A stretch of 64,000 nucleotides of DNA from Flavobacteriaceae bacterium UBA3339 (GTDB lineage Bacteria > Bacteroidota > Bacteroidia > Flavobacteriales > Flavobacteriaceae): assembly GCA_002360925.1 (NCBI GenBank), contig DERN01000015.1, positions 41,489 through 105,488 of the forward strand, read 5' to 3'. How positions within the stretch are numbered: position 1 is the stretch's first letter; the number at the start of each line of letters is the position of its first letter. Of the stretch, positions 16,867 through 25,070 are shown piece by piece. The notes under the pieces were generated by a model. It was not told the origin of the DNA and did not search any database. It saw nothing but the letters and a program-made list of their open reading frames with translations. The position numbers and the translations under genes are program-made.

Positions 16867-16907
16867 CATTTTTTTATGAGGTCGCAATCAGACAAATTTT
16901 TCCTCGT
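16857..16907 (-). promoter_or_regulatory. SAM-II (SAM-alpha) riboswitch upstream of metK
   Basis: Read leftward: ACGAGG, then AAAAATTTGTCTGATTGC, GACCTC, an A-rich linker and ATGCTAAAGCAGG. GAGG/CCTC forms P1. The loop segment CTG..TTGC can pair with GCTAA..CAG as the H-type pseudoknot. The conserved blocks TTTG, ATTGC, AAAATGCTAAAG and the terminal GG match the SAM-II pattern of Alphaproteobacteria and Bacteroidota. Its position ahead of metK supports the call. Confidence 0.82.
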
Positions 16908-16920
16908 AGATTATACTTTG

Positions 16921-16928
16921 CAAATGTA
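16921..16928 (-). promoter_or_regulatory. putative -7 box of metK promoter
   Basis: The complement reads TACATTTG, a full TAnnTTTG match just upstream of the riboswitch. It would give a leader of about 115 bases. Confidence 0.55.
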
Positions 16929-17021
16929 TTAATATATTATTGAATTCTAAAAAAAATAATGTTAATGCTATTTTAAATAAAAGTTGTGTTTTTTGTAAAA
17001 TGTAATTTTTACCTATGTTTA

Positions 17022-17035
17022 ATGATAATTATCAT
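17022..17035. promoter_or_regulatory. 14-bp perfect palindrome, Fur-box-like
   Basis: ATGATAATTATCAT is its own reverse complement, with Fur-box-like GATAAT/ATTATC halves. It lies 86 bases before the 17122 gene and about 94 bases upstream of the metK -7 box. The regulator is unknown. Confidence 0.3.
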
Positions 17036-17091
17036 GTTTCGTTTTTCATTTTTTTGTAATTTAATTTTAATATTGTTAATTTTTGTAAAAT

Positions 17092-17099
17092 TAATTTTG
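17092..17099 (+). promoter_or_regulatory. putative -7 box for lipoprotein gene
   Basis: TAATTTTG fits TAnnTTTG, 22 bases before the ATG at 17122. An ATTG about 16 bases upstream could be a poor -33 element. Confidence 0.45.
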
Positions 17100-17121
17100 T
17101 AGATTTAATAAAAATTAAATT

Positions 17122-17637
17122 ATGAGAGCATATTACTTTTTACTCCCTTTGGCATTAATTCTAGTTTCGTGTAATAAAGAAGTGAAGAAAACAGAGAAGA
17201 CTTCTAAAACAAAGACGACTAAATTAGCTGATAGCACAGCTTACTTTGTGAATGAACAATACGGTGATATTTCGTATCAGGTCGATGCATTTAACTTAGG
17301 AATTGAACGAATTAGCAATCCGGATTTAAAAGAATATTTAAAAACTCATTTAAATGAGTTAAAAACGCTTCAGAATGATTTTCAATTAACGGCTTCTAGT
17401 AATAATATTGAAATAGCAACAAAGTCCGAAGCTCATCAAAACGAACTTTACAAACTTTCGATTGCAGATGCAAAAGATTTTGATAATATTTTTGTTATGT
17501 ACTATAAAGACTTTTTAAACTCGACTATTAAAGGTTTAGCAGATAAAAATATTACGAATGAAGATTTTGCCAAATTGAAAAATAAATACGGTAACATTTT
17601 ATATGATCAAAAATTATATTTCGATGTTTTGAAATAA
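17122..17637 (+). CDS. small lipoprotein of unknown function
   Basis: The 171-residue protein begins with a lipoprotein signal (FLLPLALILVSCNK; lipid cysteine at residue 16), followed by a lysine/threonine-rich linker. The rest is predicted helical, with repeated helix-length blocks (for example LKEYLKTHLNELKTLQNDFQL). It is reminiscent of the four-helix DUF4142 proteins, but I cannot confirm membership. Likely anchored in a membrane and facing the periplasm. It is monocistronic, with its own promoter box and a strong terminator. Confidence 0.65.
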   Translation: MRAYYFLLPLALILVSCNKEVKKTEKTSKTKTTKLADSTAYFVNEQYGDISYQVDAFNLGIERISNPDLKEYLKTHLNELKTLQNDFQLTASSNNIEIATKSEAHQNELYKLSIADAKDFDNIFVMYYKDFLNSTIKGLADKNITNEDFAKLKNKYGNILYDQKLYFDVLK

Positions 17638-17666
17638 ATACTGTTTTTTAGTTAGTGAGAAAACAG

Positions 17667-17695
17667 AAAAAGCCAAGAAATTATCTTGGCTTTTT
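17667..17695. terminator. terminator between lipoprotein and YgiC-like genes
   Basis: A 12-bp stem AAAAAGCCAAGA / TCTTGGCTTTTT with loop AATTA has a T-run rightward and A-run leftward, so it can serve both convergent genes. Its last base is the first base of the convergent stop codon. Confidence 0.8.
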
Positions 17696-18834
17696 TATTC
17701 AATAATATGTGGGATAAATCTGCTTTTATCTGTAGTAATTGGGTAATCACTTTCTCTAAATGTAATACCGCAAGCTTCCTGCCCAATAATCCAACTTCCG
17801 ATAATAGAATAACCAGAACTTTCTTTATGTAACGAAGCTAATTCCTGATAAATAAAACCTTCTTCACCATAATCGCCTTGGGTTTCAAAAATAGTTCTAT
17901 CGTTATAAATCAAGCTAATGTTAGCTCCTTCGCGCGAAAGCAAAGGCTTTTTTACGTACGAAGTCATGTTTTTAGGATTGTTGAAATGACTTTCTAACAA
18001 CAACGGATGATTCGGAAATAATTCCCATAAAATAGGAAGAATGGCTTTGTTTGATAAAATCATTTTCCATGAAGGTTCAATCCATTGCGTTTCTAAAACA
18101 TCGTTAATTACATGAACTCCGAATTCTTCATTTACGATCCATTCCCACGGATATAATTTAAAAATCGAAGAAATTTCTTCGTCTTCTAAATCAATAAAAT
18201 ATTGTCCGTTCCAACCAATATCGTCAATATAAATCAATTTGGTTTCAATTCCTGCTTGCATAGCTGTATCACGCAAATATTCAACATTTGTTAAATCTTC
18301 TAAGCTTTCGCGAACACAAGTAAAATGTAATTTAGAACCTTTTAAATAGGGTTTTAAATTTTTCCAAGTATGAATTAATTGTTCATGAACGCTGTTGAAT
18401 TGATCTTTTTGTTTACCGAAAAAATGCTCTTTCCAAAACCACTGAACTACACCGCATTCATAAAGCGAAGTTGGCGTATCGGCATTAAATTCCAACAGTT
18501 TTAAATGATCTTTTGTAACATCATAAGCAAAATCAAATCGACCATAAATACTTGGCGCATCAGTTTCCCATGTTTTTTCGATATGATGATGAATGTAATT
18601 CGGAATATGAAACAGATCATATTTCTTGTTTTCAATTACGTGTTCCACAGCTTTTAAACACATTTGCCAAAGTTCGTTGGTTGCATGATAAACTTTATCT
18701 GCAAATTTTTCCGAAATACTGTAATAATAATGATCAATCCAATACGGATTTTCGCCATCGGTATGAAATCCGTAACCAATTTCTTCTACACGTTTAATCC
18801 AATTGGGATCTTTAGTTAAATGTTTAATTTTCAT
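17695..18834 (-). CDS. glutathionylspermidine-synthase-family ATP-grasp protein (YgiC/YjfC-like)
   Basis: The 379-residue protein has family marks of the GSP-synthetase ATP-grasp fold (PF03738): an N-terminal DGENPYWIDHYYY, SIYGRFDFAYD, LLEFNADTPTSLYE, and C-terminal YVKKPLLSREGANI with GEEGFIYQE. Homologues ligate peptides to amines, but YgiC/YjfC lack the amidase half and their substrate is unknown. It is directly downstream (no gap) of the small YgiB-like lipoprotein gene, the same pairing seen as ygiB-ygiC in enterobacteria. Confidence 0.85.
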   Translation of the reverse strand: MKIKHLTKDPNWIKRVEEIGYGFHTDGENPYWIDHYYYSISEKFADKVYHATNELWQMCLKAVEHVIENKKYDLFHIPNYIHHHIEKTWETDAPSIYGRFDFAYDVTKDHLKLLEFNADTPTSLYECGVVQWFWKEHFFGKQKDQFNSVHEQLIHTWKNLKPYLKGSKLHFTCVRESLEDLTNVEYLRDTAMQAGIETKLIYIDDIGWNGQYFIDLEDEEISSIFKLYPWEWIVNEEFGVHVINDVLETQWIEPSWKMILSNKAILPILWELFPNHPLLLESHFNNPKNMTSYVKKPLLSREGANISLIYNDRTIFETQGDYGEEGFIYQELASLHKESSGYSIIGSWIIGQEACGITFRESDYPITTDKSRFIPHIIE

Positions 18835-19209
18835 TTATGAAGAAGCGCTTACATTTGATTTTTTTGCAGTAGAACCAAAACCGCCGCGTGTTGCCGCTTT
18901 ATTATAAGCATTGGCTTTTGCAGTGTTTTTTCCTACAACCGATTGTTGATTAATTCCGTTACTCGAATAGCCCATTCCGCCACCTAAATGACGAAAAGCC
19001 ATGTACCAAAGTAAAGCATTTCCCATTCCACCAGAATGCGAGCGTTGTTGATATTGATTGGTTACATCGGTATATTGTGCTGTAGAATCGGCACGCATAT
19101 AAACGCGCTGTTTTACGTCGGCTTCTGTTTTAGGAACCGGTTTATTACACGATGCCAAAACCGATGTAATCAATATTAATTGTACAGCTTTTGATGATCT
19201 CTTTTTCAT
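18835..19209 (-). CDS. YgiB-like small lipoprotein
   Basis: The 124-residue protein has a lipoprotein signal ending LASCNKP (cysteine at residue 21). The mature part is low in complexity (QQRSHSGGMGNALLWYMAFRH, glycine/serine/asparagine-rich tail), similar to the YgiB/DUF1190 type whose C-terminus is glycine-rich and disordered. The operon order lipoprotein, YgiB-like, YgiC-like with 0-1 base spacings supports a joint envelope role. The sequence match to DUF1190 is weak by eye. Confidence 0.6.
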   Translation of the reverse strand: MKKRSSKAVQLILITSVLASCNKPVPKTEADVKQRVYMRADSTAQYTDVTNQYQQRSHSGGMGNALLWYMAFRHLGGGMGYSSNGINQQSVVGKNTAKANAYNKAATRGGFGSTAKKSNVSASS

Positions 19210-19210
19210 G

Positions 19211-19504
19211 TTATTGAACTGTTACATAAATTGGTATTTCGTTTAATTTTTTCGATAAAGTATCGGTACTCCAAGTGTTTTCATTTAAAGCAGTTTTAAT
19301 AGTATCAACTTTTTCTACAAGTTTTTCACCATTAACCCAGATATTTTGTTTGGTTAAATGATACACCGTATCGCCTTTTGTAACAGTAGTTAATGTTACT
19401 TCTCGAGCCGATTTTTTATCTAAATTTTCTAACGAATCTTCTTTTGTTGGATTTCCGCAACTAAAAAATAACGAAATACTAAAAAGTGCTAAATAGTTTT
19501 TCAT
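19211..19504 (-). CDS. small lipoprotein, first gene of YgiB/YgiC-like operon
   Basis: 97 residues from MKNYLALFSISLFFSCGNP, giving a lipobox cysteine at residue 16; an ATG eight codons earlier would spoil the signal. The mature region (TTVTKGDTVYHLTKQNIWVNGEKL) is predicted beta and matches no family I know. Stop and next start are one base apart. Read leftward it is the first of three co-transcribed genes. Confidence 0.6.
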   Translation of the reverse strand: MKNYLALFSISLFFSCGNPTKEDSLENLDKKSAREVTLTTVTKGDTVYHLTKQNIWVNGEKLVEKVDTIKTALNENTWSTDTLSKKLNEIPIYVTVQ

Positions 19505-19550
19505 GTTTAAGATGATAAATAGTTGCAAAGATGTTATTTTTAAAATATTC

Positions 19551-19620
19551 TACCTAAAATTTTAGATGATAATTCCATTATTTTGTAGGAAAACTAAGTC
19601 AGAGTAACTACTTTTAGGTA
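19551..19620. repeat. inverted repeat in divergent promoter region
   Basis: TACCTAAAA (19551-19559) and its exact complement TTTTAGGTA (19612-19620) flank 52 bases between the divergent lipoprotein and thioesterase genes. CTAAAATTTTAG at 19554-19565 is a palindrome in itself. It may be an operator pair for a looping or dimeric regulator. Confidence 0.35.
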
Positions 19621-19636
19621 AAATTTGAAAAGAAAT

Positions 19637-20032
19637 ATGAAATTTCATACAAGAAAATGGGTAAAACCCGAAGATTTAAATCCCAATAAAACATTATTTG
19701 GAGGTCGACTTTTAGCTTGGATTGATGAAGAAGCGGCTTTGTACAGTATTATTCAATTAGAAAATTCGCATGTAGTAACGAAATTCATGTCTGAAATTAA
19801 TTTTATGGCTTCGGCAAAAGAAGGCGATATTGTGGAAATTGGTTTGGAAGCAATAAAATTTGGAAATTCGTCTTTGATTTTGAGATGTGAAGTTCGAAAT
19901 AAAATGACGCATGAAACTATTATTACAGTCGATAAAATTACGATGGTAAATTTAGATTCTGAAGGAAAACCAAAAGCACATGGAAAAACTAAAGTTGAAT
20001 ATGTTCACGAACGTTTACAAAAGAAAGAGTAG
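19637..20032 (+). CDS. acyl-CoA thioesterase (hotdog fold, YciA-like)
   Basis: 131 residues from MKFHTRKWV. The signature NPNKTLFGGRLLAWIDEEAAL matches the acyl-CoA hydrolase subgroup with the catalytic aspartate, and SEINFMASAKEGDIVEIG follows as in YciA/BACH proteins. It hydrolyses acyl-CoA to free acid and CoA in the cytosol; chain-length preference is unknown. A TTG four codons upstream is possible but less likely than this ATG. The next gene starts 6 bases after the stop, so the two are co-transcribed. Confidence 0.85.
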   Translation: MKFHTRKWVKPEDLNPNKTLFGGRLLAWIDEEAALYSIIQLENSHVVTKFMSEINFMASAKEGDIVEIGLEAIKFGNSSLILRCEVRNKMTHETIITVDKITMVNLDSEGKPKAHGKTKVEYVHERLQKKE

Positions 20033-20038
20033 TAAAGT

Positions 20039-20878
20039 ATGATGAATGTAAAGAAATATTCGGGTGAATTAGTTCCTTTTTCCGAAGATAGTTTTCGTCA
20101 ATCTTTATTGAATTCCGGAGCAAGTAAAGAAGACGTTGATAAAGTTTGTAAAACGACCTTAGCGAATGTTTACGACGGAATTCCGACTAAAGAATTGTAT
20201 GAAAAAGCATTCAAAGCTTTAAAAGAAATAAAATCTTCGGTTGCGGCGCGTTATAGTTTAAAACGAGCCTTACAGAAGTTGGGACCAGAAGGGTTTTATT
20301 TTGAAAAATGGATTTCTAAAATTTTTGAAATACAAGGTTTTAATACCGTAACCGGACAAGTTTTAGAAGGAAAATCGAAAGTTACACACGAAATCGACGT
20401 CATTGTTTCGAACAAAACAGAAAATTACGTTTGCGAATGTAAGTTTAGAAATGATATCGATACCAAAATAAGTGTTACAACACCGATGTATTTTTTTGCT
20501 CGGTTTATTGATTTAAAAGACAAAGAGTTTTCCTTTTTTAATAGAAGCTTTGTTCCAACAAAAGGTTTTTTAATTACGAATGCTTTTTTTACGACCGACA
20601 GTATCAATTTTGCAAAATATTATGGAATTGAATTAATTAGTTGGAACTATCCCGAAAATAGAAGTTTAAAACGTTTAACCGATTTTTTTGGATTGTATCC
20701 TGTTACGTGTTTAACAAATTTAACTGAGGAGGAAGAAACGATTTTATTATCAAAAAACTGTTTGCTAGTTCGCGAATTAGTAAAAAATCCGGTTTTATTG
20801 GATCATTTTAAATTTAGCGAAGATCGAAAAAAGAGTATTTTAAACGAGGCTAAAGAGTTAATTAACGAATCGGCTTAA
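20039..20878 (+). CDS. ATP-cone domain fused to PD-(D/E)XK nuclease-like domain
   Basis: The 279-residue protein opens with an ATP-cone (about 3-90: VKKYSGELVPFSEDSFRQSLLNSGAS, and KSSVAARYSLKRAL), the nucleotide-sensing module known from ribonucleotide reductases and NrdR. A restriction-endonuclease-like (Mrr/RecB) core follows: Glu89 in FEKWISKIFEIQGF, Asp120 in HEIDVIV and the E-C-K triad 133-135 in VCECKF, so the catalytic E, D and ExK residues look intact. The C-terminal third is helical. Function unknown; a nuclease controlled by (d)ATP is a plausible reading. Confidence 0.8.
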   Translation: MMNVKKYSGELVPFSEDSFRQSLLNSGASKEDVDKVCKTTLANVYDGIPTKELYEKAFKALKEIKSSVAARYSLKRALQKLGPEGFYFEKWISKIFEIQGFNTVTGQVLEGKSKVTHEIDVIVSNKTENYVCECKFRNDIDTKISVTTPMYFFARFIDLKDKEFSFFNRSFVPTKGFLITNAFFTTDSINFAKYYGIELISWNYPENRSLKRLTDFFGLYPVTCLTNLTEEEETILLSKNCLLVRELVKNPVLLDHFKFSEDRKKSILNEAKELINESA

Positions 20879-20885
20879 AAAGAAA

Positions 20886-21017
20886 AAAAGGTTGTTTGAA
20901 GAATCGATTCCTGTCAAGCTGAACTAGTTTCCGCTTCTCATATTTTAGAATTATCAACTAAATGAGATTCTGAAATAAATTCAGAATGAAAAACTTAAAT
21001 AATTCAAACAACCTTTT
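20886..21017. repeat. intergenic nested inverted repeat (REP-like) between convergent genes
   Basis: An outer 15-bp inverted repeat (AAAAGGTTGTTTGAA at 20886-20900, complement at 21003-21017) encloses a second structure. In it TCTCAT (20936-20941) pairs with ATGAGA (20962-20967) and TTCTGAA (20968-20974) pairs with TTCAGAA (20980-20986). The inner sequence, with CTGTCAAGCTGAACTAGTTT and TTCAGAATGA, looks like the dispersed intergenic palindromes seen in many flavobacterial genomes. It may also terminate both genes. Confidence 0.5.
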
Positions 21018-21022
21018 CAATA

Positions 21023-22408
21023 TTAATTCGCTATTTCATTAATTTCTTCTAAAACTTTTTTAGCTAAATCATCTGCTTGTTGTTGCGTTCCGGCTTCGGT
21101 ATAAATTCGAATAATAGGTTCGGTATTCGATTTTCTTAAATGAATCCAACCATCGGCTAAATCAATTTTTACTCCGTCAATTGTTGTGATTCTTTCATTA
21201 GAATAAAGTTTTTGCATTTCGTCTAAAATAGCATCAACGTTTATTTCAGGAGTTAATTCTATTTTATTTTTGCTCATAAAATACTGAGGATATGACGCGC
21301 GCAAAGAAGCAACATCGTTTTTTTGTTCTGCCAAATGAGTCAAAAATAAAGCAACACCAACCAAAGCATCTCGGCCATAATGAATTTCAGGATAAATAAT
21401 TCCGCCATTTCCTTCGCCACCAATAATTGCATTGTTTTTCTTCATCAATTCTACCACATTAACTTCACCAACTGCCGAAGCTTCGTACATTCCACCATGT
21501 TTTTCGGTAACATCTTTTAAAGCACGAGACGACGACATATTCGAAACCGTATTTCCAAGTGTTTTGCTTAAAACATAATCTGCAACTGCGACTAACGTAT
21601 ATTCTTCGCCAAACATTTCACCATCATTGCTAATAAACGCCAAACGATCTACATCAGGATCAACCACAATTCCAAAATCGGCTTTTTCTTTAACAACCAA
21701 CGAACAAATATCAGATAAATGCTCTTTTAAAGGTTCCGGATTGTGAGGAAAATGTCCGTTTGGTTCGCAATAAAGTTCAATCACTTCAACGCCCATTTTG
21801 CGCAATAAAGCCGGAATTACAATTCCGCCCGAAGAATTTACTCCGTCAACAACTACTTTAAATTTTTGTTGTTTTACCGCTTCAACATCAACTAATTTTA
21901 AGTTTAAAACTTCGTCGATATGACGATCCATATAATCGTTTATTTCAGTAATTTTCCCTAAATCATCTACATTGGCAAAATCAAACGCATCCGACTCGGC
22001 AATTTTTAAAATCTCGGCACCTTCGGCACCGCTTAAAAATTCTCCTTTATTATTCAATAATTTCAAAGCGTTCCATTGTTTTGGATTGTGCGAAGCTGTT
22101 AAAATAATTCCTCCATCAGCTTTTTCCAACGGAACAGCAACTTCAACAGTTGGCGTTGTCGATAATCCTAAATCAATAATATCAATTCCTAAACCAACCA
22201 ATGTTTGCATAACCAATTGATGAATCATAGGACCGGAAATTCGTGCATCGCGCCCAATTACAACTTTTAAATGTTCTTTATTCAGACTCTTTTTTAGGAA
22301 AGTTCCGTATGCCGAAGCAAATTTTACCGCATCAATCGGAGTTAGATTATCACCAACATTTCCACCAATAGTTCCTCTAATTCCTGAAATAGATTTTATT
22401 AAGGTCAT
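21023..22408 (-). CDS. glmM: phosphoglucosamine mutase
   Basis: Alpha-D-phosphohexomutase of 461 residues, the Bacteroidota GlmM/ManB-like type. It converts glucosamine-6-P to glucosamine-1-P for UDP-GlcNAc. Marks: ISGIRGTIGG near the N-terminus, VVIGRDARISG, the phosphoserine loop TASHNPKQWNALKLL (about 104-118), the Mg site DPDVDRLAF, GGEGNGGIIYPEIHYGRD and the phosphate-binding RKSNTEPIIRIYTEA. The exact substrate (glucosamine versus glucose or mannose phosphate) cannot be proved by motif. A TATATTTG box lies upstream (22433-22440, leftward). Confidence 0.87.
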   Translation of the reverse strand: MTLIKSISGIRGTIGGNVGDNLTPIDAVKFASAYGTFLKKSLNKEHLKVVIGRDARISGPMIHQLVMQTLVGLGIDIIDLGLSTTPTVEVAVPLEKADGGIILTASHNPKQWNALKLLNNKGEFLSGAEGAEILKIAESDAFDFANVDDLGKITEINDYMDRHIDEVLNLKLVDVEAVKQQKFKVVVDGVNSSGGIVIPALLRKMGVEVIELYCEPNGHFPHNPEPLKEHLSDICSLVVKEKADFGIVVDPDVDRLAFISNDGEMFGEEYTLVAVADYVLSKTLGNTVSNMSSSRALKDVTEKHGGMYEASAVGEVNVVELMKKNNAIIGGEGNGGIIYPEIHYGRDALVGVALFLTHLAEQKNDVASLRASYPQYFMSKNKIELTPEINVDAILDEMQKLYSNERITTIDGVKIDLADGWIHLRKSNTEPIIRIYTEAGTQQQADDLAKKVLEEINEIAN

Positions 22409-22432
22409 TTATTTTCTAATTTTGTTCAGAAA

Positions 22433-22440
22433 CAAATATA
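22433..22440 (-). promoter_or_regulatory. putative -7 box of glmM promoter
   Basis: The complement reads TATATTTG, a full TAnnTTTG match, 24 bases before the glmM ATG. Confidence 0.5.
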
Positions 22441-22486
22441 AAGATTTCTTATATTAGAAACATAATCTTTGATTCATCTTTAAACT

Positions 22487-23089
22487 ATGAATTTTTTGGC
22501 ACACATCTATCTTTCGGGAACAAATTCTCGGTTACAGATAGGAAATTTTATGGGCGATGGAATCCGCGGAAAGGATTATAAACATTTTCATCCTGATATT
22601 CAAAAAGGAGTTTTGTTACATCGTTCAATCGACAGTTATACTGATTTTCATCCGATATTTCGTCAATCAAAACATCGATTGGTGCCGAAATTCAATCACT
22701 TTTCCGGAATTTTGGTCGATATGTTTTACGATCATTTTTTAGCGAAAGAATGGAGTTTGTATCATCATGAAGATTTGGGCGAATTCTGTCAGAATTTTTA
22801 TCAAAATTTAGAAACACATTACGAGGAATTAAATCTAAAAACCAGAGATTTGTTACCTTATTTATTAAAACAAAATTGGTTGGAACGTTATGCGAATTTG
22901 ACTGATTTACAACAGATTTTAAAACAAATGGATCATCGTTTTTCGTTCAATTCAAACATGAATGAAGCGGTGGATGATTTATTTGGAAATTATGAAGATT
23001 TTCAAAGGGAATTTCATCTGTTTTTTAAAGACTTGATGGTTCATTCCGAAAATGAGAAAAACAGGATTGAAGAAGAATTTAAAAAATAA
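22487..23089 (+). CDS. acpH: acyl-carrier-protein phosphodiesterase
   Basis: 200 residues, HD-like AcpH family (PF04336). It removes the 4'-phosphopantetheine arm from holo-ACP. The opening MNFLAHIYLSG and the blocks GNFMGDGIRGKDY, GVLLHRSIDSYTD and HFSGILVDMFYDHFLAKEW give the conserved H, D and R residues. The gene is divergent from glmM and is followed after 35 bases by the ClC gene. Confidence 0.88.
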   Translation: MNFLAHIYLSGTNSRLQIGNFMGDGIRGKDYKHFHPDIQKGVLLHRSIDSYTDFHPIFRQSKHRLVPKFNHFSGILVDMFYDHFLAKEWSLYHHEDLGEFCQNFYQNLETHYEELNLKTRDLLPYLLKQNWLERYANLTDLQQILKQMDHRFSFNSNMNEAVDDLFGNYEDFQREFHLFFKDLMVHSENEKNRIEEEFKK

Positions 23090-23124
23090 TTGTTTTGTTT
23101 AGCGTTTGACGATACTTTTGCCGA

Positions 23125-24939
23125 ATGGAAAAGAAAAATACCAAAAAAAAATCAAGGGGATTTTATAAAGGCTTTCGCTATTTAGAAGGCATTTTATATT
23201 TACTTAAAACCATTATTTCCGAAAGACAGTTTTTGTATGTTTCGTGTGTTTTGGTTGGAGTTTCGTCTGCCTTGGCGGTAATTCTTTTAAAAACATTCGC
23301 ACATACCGTTTTTGGTTTTGCAACTTATATAGATTCTCTTTTAAAGCTTCCTTTTACAAACAGTATTTTGCCCATTATTGGTATTTTATTAACTGTTTTT
23401 GTGATTAAAAAGTTTTTGGACGGAAGCATAGAAAAAGGAACGAGTCAAATTATGATTGCTGTTGCAAAACGTTCGGGATATATGCCGCGAAAACAAATGT
23501 ATGCTCAAATTATAACGAGTTCCTTAACTGTTGGTATGGGAGGTTCTGCCGGATTAGAATCGCCAATTACGATAACAGGAGCGGCTTTTGGTTCTAATTT
23601 CGCACAAAATTTTAGATTCAATTATAAAGATAGAACATTGCTTTTAGCTTGTGGAGTTGCTTCCGGAATTGCTTCTGCTTTTAACGCGCCAATTGCTGGC
23701 GTTTTGTTTGCTATTGAAGTTATTTTAGCCGATATGAGTGTAACAGCTTTTATTCCGTTAATGATTTCTTCTGCAACCGGCGCTATTGTTTCGGGCGTTG
23801 TGTTAAAAGACAATATTATATTGAATTTTAAATCACAATTTCTATTTGAATATTCGAACACGTTTTATTACGTTTTGGTTGGTGTTGCAGCTGGTTTTTT
23901 CTCGATTTATCATGCTAGAATGTTCCGTAGAATAGAACATTTTACAGCCAATATGCCTTATAAGGTTTATAAAAAAGCATTTATTGGAGCAGGAATGTTG
24001 GCAGTTTTAATCTTTTTGTTTCCAACGCTTTTTGGTGAAGGGTACGAAAGTATAAAAGCTTTGGCTAATAATAATGCTTCGAGTATTTTAGAAAATTCAC
24101 TCTTAGAAAAATTCAGTAAAAACCCTTGGATTGTTCTGGTTTTTGTTGGATTAACTGCTTTTATAAAAAGTGTTGCTACCGGATTGACTTTAGGATCGGG
24201 CGGAAATGGCGGAAATTTTGCTCCTTCACTTTTCGTTGGTTCTTATTTGGGATATATTGTTGCGAAGTTTATTGAATTGATTGGCTTAAAGAAATTGCCT
24301 ATCGAAAACTTCACTGTAGTAGGAATGGCTGCCGTTTTAAGTGGACTATTCCACGCGCCTTTAACAGCCATTTTCCTAATTGCCGAAATTACGGGCGGCT
24401 ACGGATTAATGGTTCCTTTGCTGATTGTTTCTTCGATTAGCTTTGCAATTTCGAAACGTTACGATAATTATTCGATGGATATTTTTAGTATTGCTGATAA
24501 AGGTTTGGTTTTTACATCAGATAAAGACAAAAATATTTTGAATAAAATCGAATTACATAATATTTATAATAACAATGTGGAAACATTGAAAATTTCGGAT
24601 TCTATGTTCGATGTTAAAATTTTGTTCGGAAGCACCAATCAAACCTTTATTCCGATTGTAAACGAACAGAAAAATGTTTTGGGCATCATTTATGAAAACG
24701 ATTTACGCTCTATATTGTTCAATAGTTTTAAATTGAATGCTACTTCGATCGAAGCAGAAATGAAAGAAGTTTTTACAGCTTCACTTTCTGAAAACACAGG
24801 AAATGTAATTCAAATTATGGACGAAAATCATTTAAACGAAGTCCTTTTAACTCAAGATAACGTTTTGGTTGGTTTTGTTTCTAAAATCAAAATCTTAGAA
24901 ACCTATCGCGAAAATTTAAAGAGTTTACGAATTGAGTAA
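23125..24939 (+). CDS. ClC-family chloride channel/antiporter with C-terminal CBS region
   Basis: 604 residues. The membrane domain (about 35-445) has the ClC selectivity segments: GGSAGLESP (position of the GxEGP motif; the glutamate is kept, giving GLESP), GSGGNGGNFAPS (the GxFxP motif) and a NAPIAGVLFAIE segment. A cytoplasmic C-terminal part (about 455-604) contains a pair of CBS-like halves (LKISDSMFDVKILFG, IPIVNEQKNVLGIIYENDLR, LVGFVSKIKILETYR). The N-terminus is lysine-rich. Whether it is a channel or an H+/Cl- exchanger is open, but the retained gating glutamate favours exchange. Confidence 0.9.
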   Translation: MEKKNTKKKSRGFYKGFRYLEGILYLLKTIISERQFLYVSCVLVGVSSALAVILLKTFAHTVFGFATYIDSLLKLPFTNSILPIIGILLTVFVIKKFLDGSIEKGTSQIMIAVAKRSGYMPRKQMYAQIITSSLTVGMGGSAGLESPITITGAAFGSNFAQNFRFNYKDRTLLLACGVASGIASAFNAPIAGVLFAIEVILADMSVTAFIPLMISSATGAIVSGVVLKDNIILNFKSQFLFEYSNTFYYVLVGVAAGFFSIYHARMFRRIEHFTANMPYKVYKKAFIGAGMLAVLIFLFPTLFGEGYESIKALANNNASSILENSLLEKFSKNPWIVLVFVGLTAFIKSVATGLTLGSGGNGGNFAPSLFVGSYLGYIVAKFIELIGLKKLPIENFTVVGMAAVLSGLFHAPLTAIFLIAEITGGYGLMVPLLIVSSISFAISKRYDNYSMDIFSIADKGLVFTSDKDKNILNKIELHNIYNNNVETLKISDSMFDVKILFGSTNQTFIPIVNEQKNVLGIIYENDLRSILFNSFKLNATSIEAEMKEVFTASLSENTGNVIQIMDENHLNEVLLTQDNVLVGFVSKIKILETYRENLKSLRIE

Positions 24940-25070
24940 TTTTTTATTATAATTTCATTACGATGAAAGAGGAGTTTTATGAACTTTAGACTCTTCATTC
25001 TCATTCTATTTTGAATGACAGAAGAATTGATTCTCTAGATACATATTAATGTAAACTCTTATAAATGAAA

